Below are positions 58,022 to 64,000 of a stretch of 64,000 bases of DNA, piece by piece. How positions within the stretch are numbered: the first letter of the stretch is position 1; each line of letters opens with the position of its first letter. The stretch comes from Diphasiastrum complanatum (lineage: Eukaryota; Streptophyta; Lycopodiopsida; Lycopodiales; Lycopodiaceae). Under the pieces are notes generated by a model. That model ran no database searches. It was not told the DNA's origin and saw only the letters and a program-made list of their open reading frames with translations. The stretch is from NCBI GenBank assembly GCA_029204225.1, contig CM055095.1, forward strand, positions 33,999,078-34,063,077, given 5' to 3'. Both the position numbers and the translations under genes were made by a program.

Positions 58022-59260
58022 CAGTTTTGTTACAGTTGTTTTCATTAGGCTATGGAATTGAGGACGCACACCACACAAGCCCAGCAAAACACGCAAAAGT
58101 GTGGACCTATCGTATGGTTTAGTGCCAAGGGTTAGCAAACAAACGGTGAAAAGGCCGACATCAAAGATACTGTTGAGCAAGATTCTGATGATGATGAAGA
58201 GTACAAGGATTAGCTAGCCAGGAAGAAAGTTTGATCTCTTCCATAACTTCAGAGTGCGACAGACGTATTGCTGCTTGGCTACCGACAGGGGTGGTGTAAA
58301 TGAAAGTCAGTTAGAACAGGTTTTGCAATCAGTACAGAGTTTGAAAGGTAGTTTGGTTGGCTTTATACTGTTTTATGATTTAGGTTTTGGCTTCACTGCC
58401 CATTTCCTGAACTCAGACACCCAACGAAGCAATATATATCAGGCAATGTTCACTACCCTTTCATCTAGATATTTGGCCAGGGAGCCTTGCAAGAAAGCAA
58501 TGGCCAAAAAGGTCCTTCCAGGGCATGCAGACGCAAGGAGTGGTTGTGTCGCCTTTACGTACTCCTGGATTTTACCACGCCATTAATTGCTCCGTTTTCG
58601 ACTCCACGTCAAACGTTTTTTGGCGAGCCTTCAGAGAAAACACCCATTGGTTTCTGATCAGTGGCCAGTGGGTGTTTTCTCTGAAGGCTCGCCAAAAAAC
58701 GTTTGACGTGGAGTCGAAAACGGAGCAATTAATGGCGTGGTAAAATCCGGGAGTACGTAAAGGCGACACAACCACTCCTTGCGTCTGCATGCCCTGGAAG
58801 GACCTTTTTGGCCATTGCTTTCTTGCAAGGCTCCCTGGCCAAATATCCAGATGAAAGCGTAGTGAACATTGCCTGATATATGTTGCTTCCTTGGGTGTCT
58901 GAGTTCAGGAAATGGGTATTGAAGCCCATAAAACTTCCTTTCAAACAGTGTTCTTATTGCAAAATATGCTTTAATTGACTTTCACTCACACCGTCCTTGC
59001 CATATACCAAGCAACTTCAATACTTCTGTCACACTTCAGACTTATGGCAGAGCTCGAACTATCTTCCTGGCTAGCTAAAGGCTTGTACTCCTCATCACCA
59101 TCAAAATTTTGCTCGACAATATCTTTGATATCCTCCTTCTAGTTGTTTGTTCCCTAAACCCAAACCAAACAAAAGGCCAACATTTTAGTGCGTTTTGAGG
59201 TGCTTGTGTGGTGTGTGTCCTCGATTCCGTAGCCTGATGAAAACAATTGCAACAAAACTG
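58022..59260. repeat. 1.24-kb inverted repeat (near-perfect palindrome core)
   Basis: Arms of about 600 bp meet at a centre near 58657 with almost no spacer. In the core (about 58412-58903) the arms are nearly identical, and the same 72-codon frame appears on both strands (58525-58743 plus, 58572-58790 minus). Outward the arms diverge but remain alignable to cagttttgtt-cag at 58022 and its complement at 59260. A 35-bp insertion sits in the left arm near 58365. The outer arm encodes a protein-like acidic segment (D-I-K-D-T/I-V-E-Q then D-E-E-Y-K). It is therefore an inverted duplication of a once-coding sequence. Confidence 0.92.
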
Positions 59261-59683
59261 TTACCAACAGTGATGAATGGTCATCAGAACTGTGCCATTC
59301 ACTACAGGGAGTGAATGGTCACCAGAAGAGTGGATGGTCATCAGAACTGTGCCATTGAATACAGGGAACCAGAAGACCTACTGGCTGGCCCAACGACGAG
59401 GGACCCTTTCTCGGACCATGGCCAACTGTTCTGTAGTGAAGTTAATTCCAATCTGCTGTGTCTCCTCGCCCTCGCCAGCTGGGGTAGGGGGGAGCAGGTC
59501 CGAGAACCGCGAGGGCACGTGGCTGCAGCTCCGGTAGTCGCGCCATTATCTCCTGCTGGCTCTCGTGAAATTCTGCTTCTTGCTTCCGTTTGTTGTGTCG
59601 GCGGACTGCTCCGATTTGTTGCCCATGTGACGTTGTACCTCCCTAAACCCTAAATCTATCTCATCACATAGGCCATGGTACTA
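59261..59683. other. Non-coding with short direct repeats
   Basis: The phrase tggtcatcagaactgtgccatt occurs twice (about 59278 and 59336) around a shorter tggtcaccagaag copy. No gene is supported. Confidence 0.65.
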
Positions 59684-60410
59684 TGTAGAATGCATTAATA
59701 GTCTAGGAACACAGTCCACAGGTTCGTGGTCCCGATACGAACCCAAGGGATCGAGCTTGGCTCGATTCGGGTATCGTTCGGTCAAAATGGCCCTTCGACT
59801 GGAGAGAAACGCAATTAGGTCAAGCGAAATGGACTAGTTTTGCAGCTTTCCGTCCAACGGCCCCGTTTCTTCAAATGGGATCCATTTCAGGTGCCGTCTG
59901 TTTCGGCCAGTGGACAACCTCGATAGGACCCTGTCAGAACAGACAGGACGAGGAAATGACCGATGGTCGGCCCGCAACGTCCGTCCGAAGTTCGACGTTG
60001 AACAGGGCTTCAGGGACACTTCGCAAGGGACGGGAACTGAAAACATTTGGAATCGACAAAAATGGCCCAGGAATATAGTCCAGACATTCGTGATCCCGAT
60101 ACGAACTCAAGGGACCGAGGCTGGCTCGATTCGGGTATTGTTCGGTCAAAATGGCCCTTCGACGGGATCGAAACGCAATTAGGTCCAGCGAAATGGACTA
60201 GTTTTGCAACTTTCCGTCCGACCGCCCCGTTTCTCCAAACGGGATCCGTTTTAGGTGCCGTCTGTTTTGGCCAGTGGACAACCTCGATAGGAACCTGTGG
60301 GAATAGACAGGACGAGGAAACGATTGACGGTCGGCCCACAACGTCCATCCGAAGTTCGACGTTAAACAGGGCTTTAGGGACACTTTGTCCAGTCGGGACT
60401 TGAAAACTGG
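59684..60410 (+). repeat. About 350-bp repeat, copies 2 and 3 in tandem
   Basis: Copy 2 (59684-60044) and copy 3 (60067-60410) are head to tail with a 22-bp spacer and are as similar to each other as to copy 1. Copy 3 lacks the first about 20 bp. Copies 1 and 2 bracket the inverted repeat. Confidence 0.9.
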
Positions 60411-60480
60411 GAGATGTTTTGGAGCCCCCGTGTTGGTACGCAAAATTTCGACAGCGTGTTGTAGCGTGTTGAAGTAGTGC

Positions 60481-60674
60481 CATAAGTCATTAGTAAGCTG
60501 TTGAAGTTCATCCGGGGAGAACCCGATCTCATCAACCGAGACACAATAGTGTGTAGGTCTTGTGGTTTTCTGTAGTGCATAAGTAATTAGTAAGCTGTTG
60601 AAGTTCATCCGGGGGGAAACCGATCTCATCATATAAGACATAGTAGTGTGTAGGTCTTGTGGTTTTCTCTCTTG
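60481..60674. repeat. 97-bp tandem duplication
   Basis: The units 60481-60577 and 60578-60674 share cataagt-attagtaagctg, gttcatccgggg and gtgtgtaggtcttgtggttttc. On the minus strand each unit reads P-D/R-E/M-L/N-type frames of unknown meaning (D-E-I-G-F-x-P-D-E-L-Q-Q-L-T-N in both). It might once have been coding. Confidence 0.85.
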
Positions 60675-61139
60675 AGAGCTTGTCACTCTTCTGGTGAGCG
60701 TTCACCTCTCCCAAATCCTCTGTCGAGCATTCACTTCTTTGAGACAGTCACGGATGCACCCTAAACCCTAAATCAGTAATATGTTTGCCATACAAACCAT
60801 CATCTTCACTCCAAACCACTTTCAAATCTTTCTTTGCCGCTTTTTTGGAGCTTAGTTCCCAATGAAGGTTCATAATAATTTATGAACTGCTCATCGGTCA
60901 TCATTGTTTGGTAATATCTTAGTTATGGGAGGCATGGGCAGTGGTTAGGTCTGTTGCAAATTTTTTTGGGTACCGTTTTCCTTTAACAGGAGGGGGCAGG
61001 TGGGTGCCAGACACCCTCACATAATTAATTCCGGGGGGGGGGGGGGGGAATAAATTGCTTTTATTTCGCTTTGGGGATGTGGGACAGTGTGGGCTAGTGC
61101 CTGTATTTTTTTTTTTTGGAAAAAAAAAAATTTGAAAAT
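60675..61139. other. Non-coding with homopolymers
   Basis: It contains a G-run of about 18 at 61032-61049 and T/A runs at 61108-61130. No gene is supported. The G-run length is prone to sequencing error. Confidence 0.7.
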
Positions 61140-61205
61140 CGCGGACGCGGACGCACCCCTGACGCGTCCGCGTCCAGACGCAGACGCGCGTCCGCGTCTA
61201 GGGTC
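61140..61205. promoter_or_regulatory. Right subterminal GGACGCG/CGCGTCC cluster
   Basis: Dense copies of GCGGACGCGG and GCGTCCGCGTC lie within 10-75 bp of the right end of the hAT element, mirroring the left cluster. Confidence 0.65.
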
Positions 61206-61456
61206 CGCTTCCTTAGAATTGGACATACTTTGACTTGATTTTCTCACTTCCTTTAATTTCTTTTTCTTTGCTTGCGACTTCATCTTGATTTTTCATGTTT
61301 TCAAAATTTTTCCTCTTCTCCCCTAAATTTATCATTTTACTGAAATGTTTTTTCTCTGTGAGCTTTTTGCTGCTGCTTTTTTTGGGTATAGAAATGGTCT
61401 CTTCTAAGTTCTTAGGATTGCAAACTTCTTATCTTTCACATCACTTCAATTACAAG

Positions 61457-61651
61457 CATAGTTGCCCATTGCAGAATGGAACGTGTTCCAGAACAACGTT
61501 CTGGAATGGGCCATTGAAGAAAAATAGTACATACTGATTTAGCTGGAATTTTTAGGTAGTTATTTATTTATTATTTCGATAATTTTTCAGGTCGGTGCAT
61601 TCCGGAATGTACAGTACGTTCTGACCTGTTTTTCTAGGAACGGGTCTCTAA
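61457..61651. mobile_element. Probable hAT-type MITE (GGAACGTGTTCC motif)
   Basis: The left end CATAGTTGCCCATT resembles the ends of the MITEs downstream, and the right end reverse-complemented reads TTAGAGACCCGTTCC. Internal palindromes such as GGAACGTGTTCC and GTTCTGGAATG recur. A perfect 8-bp duplication is not seen. The best match of the flanks is 6 of 8. Confidence 0.4.
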
Positions 61652-62146
61652 TTTTCAAGGTTAGGATTGTAGTTACTTTTAAATTTGAATGCTATTAGCT
61701 TAGGCTACAGAAGGTAAAAGTTCACACTGATTTGGAGACATGAAAGGTTCTGAAGTGGGTCTTCTGAGTTCAGGCTCTTCAGAACTTGAAAGTGCAGTTC
61801 ATGTTATTGCAAACTTTACCCCCAAATTGAAATTATTTTGTGATTTTTGGAGCCTAATTTTAGACAGTTTAGGGTCAAGCGCAACTTGCCATCTTCTCGA
61901 TCTCACAGTGTGGTCATTGTTCACAGCGCTCAATAGCTTGAACAAATAGTTTTTGAGTGTATGGACTTATTCTTTGGATTGTGGTTTGTTCTCATAGTCC
62001 AAGACTCCTGTTCACGGAAGTGTACTATCCAGTTCTACTAGTCCCAAGACTGAGGGTACCAACCTACGGTAGGTTACAAAGCTATTTGTTTCCAACGGAG
62101 GTTGTTATAGCCCGTAGAGCGTGGAGTGATCTGGTGGCAGCACTAT
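61652..62146. other. Non-coding
   Basis: No gene or element is supported. Open frames are short and AT-driven. Confidence 0.6.
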
Positions 62147-62154
62147 GATATTGG

Positions 62155-62610
62155 CATAGAACCCACAGTTCTCAGAACCATGGGTCCTGGGAACCGTACC
62201 ACGGTTCATGAACCGTGGTACGGCTCCTGTAGTTAAGTAATTATTTATTTTTTTCCCAATTTCCCCCAAAACCCCTCCCAAGTCATTTTTGGTCCTCATT
62301 TCATAAATTTCACAGATTTCACACAGATTTCACAAATGGTCCTCTGATTTCACAAATGATATCACAGATTTCACACAGATTTCATAAATGGTCCTCTGAT
62401 TTCACAAATGATTTCAGATGTCACAGATTTTTTTTTGGCATTTTTTTGGGCTATTTTTGGGGGTGGGAAACAAAAAAAAAATCAAATAATCAATCAATTA
62501 ATTAACTGTACGGTTCACCATGGTTCCAGGCAAATTTTTTTGTGAACCGTACGGTTCACTGTACGGTTCTCAGAACCGTGGTGAACCGTGGACGGTTCAT
62601 CAATTCTATG
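62155..62610. mobile_element. hAT-type MITE A (GAACCG motif)
   Basis: The ends CATAGAACCC and (reverse-complemented) CATAGAATTG, with the 8-bp direct repeat GATATTGG at 62147-62154 and 62611-62618, define 456 bp. Both subterminal regions are packed with GGTTC/GAACC palindromes such as ccgtaccacggttc. The AT-rich middle holds a 52-bp tandem duplication (62311-62362, 62363-62414). There is no coding capacity. Confidence 0.88.
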
Positions 62611-62656
62611 GATATTGGATAGTGAGGAAAATTTTCAGAATCATTTTAGAATAGCC

Positions 62657-62897
62657 CATAGGTCCCGCGGTACCAGGTACCGCGGATCCCGGTACCGCGG
62701 GACCGTACTGGTACCACGGTACCATATCGGTCAGCGGTACCAATTTTTTTTTTTTTTTTTTTTTTTTGCGAAAATAACGCGGAAAAAAATTTTAATTTTT
62801 TTTTTATTATGGTATCGTCCCGGTACCGCGGATTCCAGGGCGGTACCACTGTTATGGTACCGGCAGTACCATAACAGGGGTACCACAGGGCACTATG
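62657..62897. mobile_element. hAT-type MITE B (GGTACCGCGG motif)
   Basis: The ends CATAGGTCCC and (reverse-complemented) CATAGTGCCC, with the perfect 8-bp repeat GAATAGCC at 62649-62656 and 62898-62905, define 241 bp. Subterminal regions carry repeated GGTACCGCGG-type palindromes. The centre is a T-run and AT-rich. It is non-coding. Confidence 0.9.
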
Positions 62898-62968
62898 GAA
62901 TAGCCATTGTGGAAATAAAAAATACCATATAATTAGGTTGTATTTCTTCTGGAAGTATAACATTGGAA

Positions 62969-63278
62969 CTTAGAAGCCCGTTCCGACCAAAATGGGTCGG
63001 AACGTTCCGTTCCGACTGTTCTTAACAAAGAAATCGATTTTAACAAACACGTTGATTCTAGAATCGCTATCTTCTCTGACTCCTGCTCACGTTATTATTA
63101 GAATCCCAAATGGAAGCAAATCAGAGAAACTTAGTTGCCCGTTCTGTCTATTAACTCTCAGGATATCGTTTGTTTTTTCGTTGTTAAAAAAACGTATTTT
63201 TTCATATATTTTTTGGGAGTCCCGTTCTGGAACGGAACGCGTTCTGGAACGCGTTCCGTTCCGGAACGGGCAACTAAG
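62969..63278. mobile_element. hAT-type MITE C (GGAACG/CGTTCC motif)
   Basis: The ends CTTAGAAGCCCGTTCC and (reverse-complemented) CTTAGTTGCCCGTTCC match at 14 of 16 positions. CATTGGAA is duplicated at 62961-62968 and 63279-63286. The right end is dense in GGAACGCGTTCC palindromes. An internal sequence at 63130 repeats the end motif in direct orientation with the left end, giving a second, shorter inverted pair (63130-63278). It is non-coding. Confidence 0.9.
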
Positions 63279-63286
63279 CATTGGAA

Positions 63287-64000
63287 GAATTGCCAGGAAC
63301 CCTTTCTGAATTTTCACTTTAAAAGGTATTATGATACCAGGTTAATAAAAGAAAAATAGCTAGAGATATCAATGTTTAATGCAAATGAGGAGCAACAACC
63401 CATAGTGCATCAATCATGGAACGAGTTCCGTTCCGGAACAAAACCCAACTTAAAATAAAAATTACGTACTTAATTAACAGAGGAAAAAAACATTAAAATT
63501 TGATAAAATTTTTGGGTTTGGGTCTGGGGATTATGAATTTGGGGGTTTTAAGGTTTTATGCACGGTTTTGGGCGTTAAATTATGCACTATCTGGGGATGC
63601 CTTTAAAAACCATAAAACACTAATAATAAGCCACCGTAGGATTAATCAACCACAAATTGACAAAACCATAAAATTATTACTTGGAGCCACTCCTTGAAGA
63701 ATCACGTGGACAGAAATTAAATTTCCAAGTATTGTTTACGTTGCCTAGAAACAAATTTCAAAGCTGCAGAGGCCAAGATTTTAAAAGCCTTGCGGCAAGT
63801 TGTGGGTCCTTTGTGGGTACTTTGGTTAGTTATTAAACAATTTAAGCTGATCTTGGACTCGTTCAACTTAAAAAATTTAATCTGTAGCACTATATTGCCT
63901 ATAATTGAAGATTAATGAAACACACATTCCCTTATTTTTTTCTTTCAGTTTGATCTGATAATGCAGAAAATTTTAACATAGAAAAGAACAAAATAAACAC
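63287..64000. other. AT-rich non-coding DNA
   Basis: A short GGAACGAGTTCCGTTCCGGAAC stretch at about 63418-63439 looks like a fragment of the MITE C motif. Nothing else is recognised up to the window edge. Confidence 0.6.

Larger units (their letters stand above)
53216..61216 (+). mobile_element. 8-kb hAT element with 8-bp target duplication
   Basis: AATTGGAC occurs immediately outside both ends (53208-53215 and 61217-61224), the 8-bp duplication typical of hAT insertions. The left end begins CAGACATGAGGG and the right end, reverse-complemented, begins CTAAGGAAGCGG. The terminal inverted repeats are therefore imperfect. Just inside each end is a GC-rich cluster of GGACGCG/CGCGTCC motifs (about 53230-53312 and 61140-61205), an arrangement expected for subterminal transposase-binding sites. 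The left half encodes a hAT transposase. The right half is non-coding, with a long inverted repeat and a 350-bp repeat family that may be later nested insertions. The element's integrity is inferred from the duplication and the matching subterminal motifs. Confidence 0.7.

Noticed and set aside
58525-58790. Pair of 72-codon genes on opposite strands
   Set aside because: They are mirror images created by the palindrome, and neither has a known motif or an independent context.

Overview
The window reads as nuclear DNA of a land plant with a large, repeat-rich genome. Supporting observations are split genes with GT-AG introns, a plant-type DPP8/9-like dipeptidyl peptidase gene, several Ty1/copia and Ty3/gypsy families primed by initiator-Met tRNA, a LINE, hAT elements and MITEs, and long (GA)n tracts. 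A Penelope-like reverse transcriptase and a copia family with a half-tRNA primer site point away from a typical flowering plant, towards a non-seed plant such as a fern. That lineage call is an inference. There is no sign of bacterial, organellar or viral-genome organisation.

Layout. 1-2600: AT-rich DNA ending in a decayed copia gag. 2608-7863: a complete non-autonomous gypsy-type LTR element (gag-protease only, 920-bp LTRs, CCACT target duplication). 9.0-17.4 kb: gypsy integrase, gypsy RT and minus-strand copia RT/RNase H relics. 17.5-18.45 kb: a spliced MULE-like transposase relic. 18.46-21.43 kb: the 5' half of a copia element on the minus strand. 21.63-25.25 kb: a second copia family, on the plus strand. 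26.0-26.96 kb: the Penelope-like RT. 26.96-27.53 kb: a GC-rich foldback. 28.96-30.27 kb: a FLYWCH/MULE-like fragment and a minus-strand copia 5' end. 30.27-34.07 kb: a third plus-strand copia, flanked by GGTGA. 34.21-35.21 kb: an open four-exon small gene on the minus strand. 35.5-37.16 kb: LINE. 37.17-37.72 kb: fragment of an intron-containing gene. 37.72-39.38 kb: 3' half of the copia begun at 18.46-21.43 kb.

41.0-44.9 kb holds the only gene recognised as a cellular enzyme: the propeller part of a DPP8/9-like S9 peptidase, preceded by three G-boxes. Its catalytic-triad exons are not found in the remaining 19 kb. 44.9-53.2 kb is repeat-derived and includes an ancient minus-strand gypsy pol. 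53.2-61.2 kb is an 8-kb hAT element (target duplication AATTGGAC). It carries a decayed seven-exon transposase, a 1.24-kb inverted repeat and three copies of a roughly 350-bp repeat. 61.4-63.3 kb is a cluster of hAT-type MITEs; three have perfect 8-bp target duplications, and each is built from its own short palindromic motif.

The genes do not form a pathway. Most of the window records nested insertion, C-to-T decay, deletion and at least one rearrangement. The strongest structural result is that the copia halves at 18.46-21.43 kb and 37.72-39.38 kb carry the same target duplication in opposite orientations. They therefore look like one insertion split by an inversion of about 19 kb.
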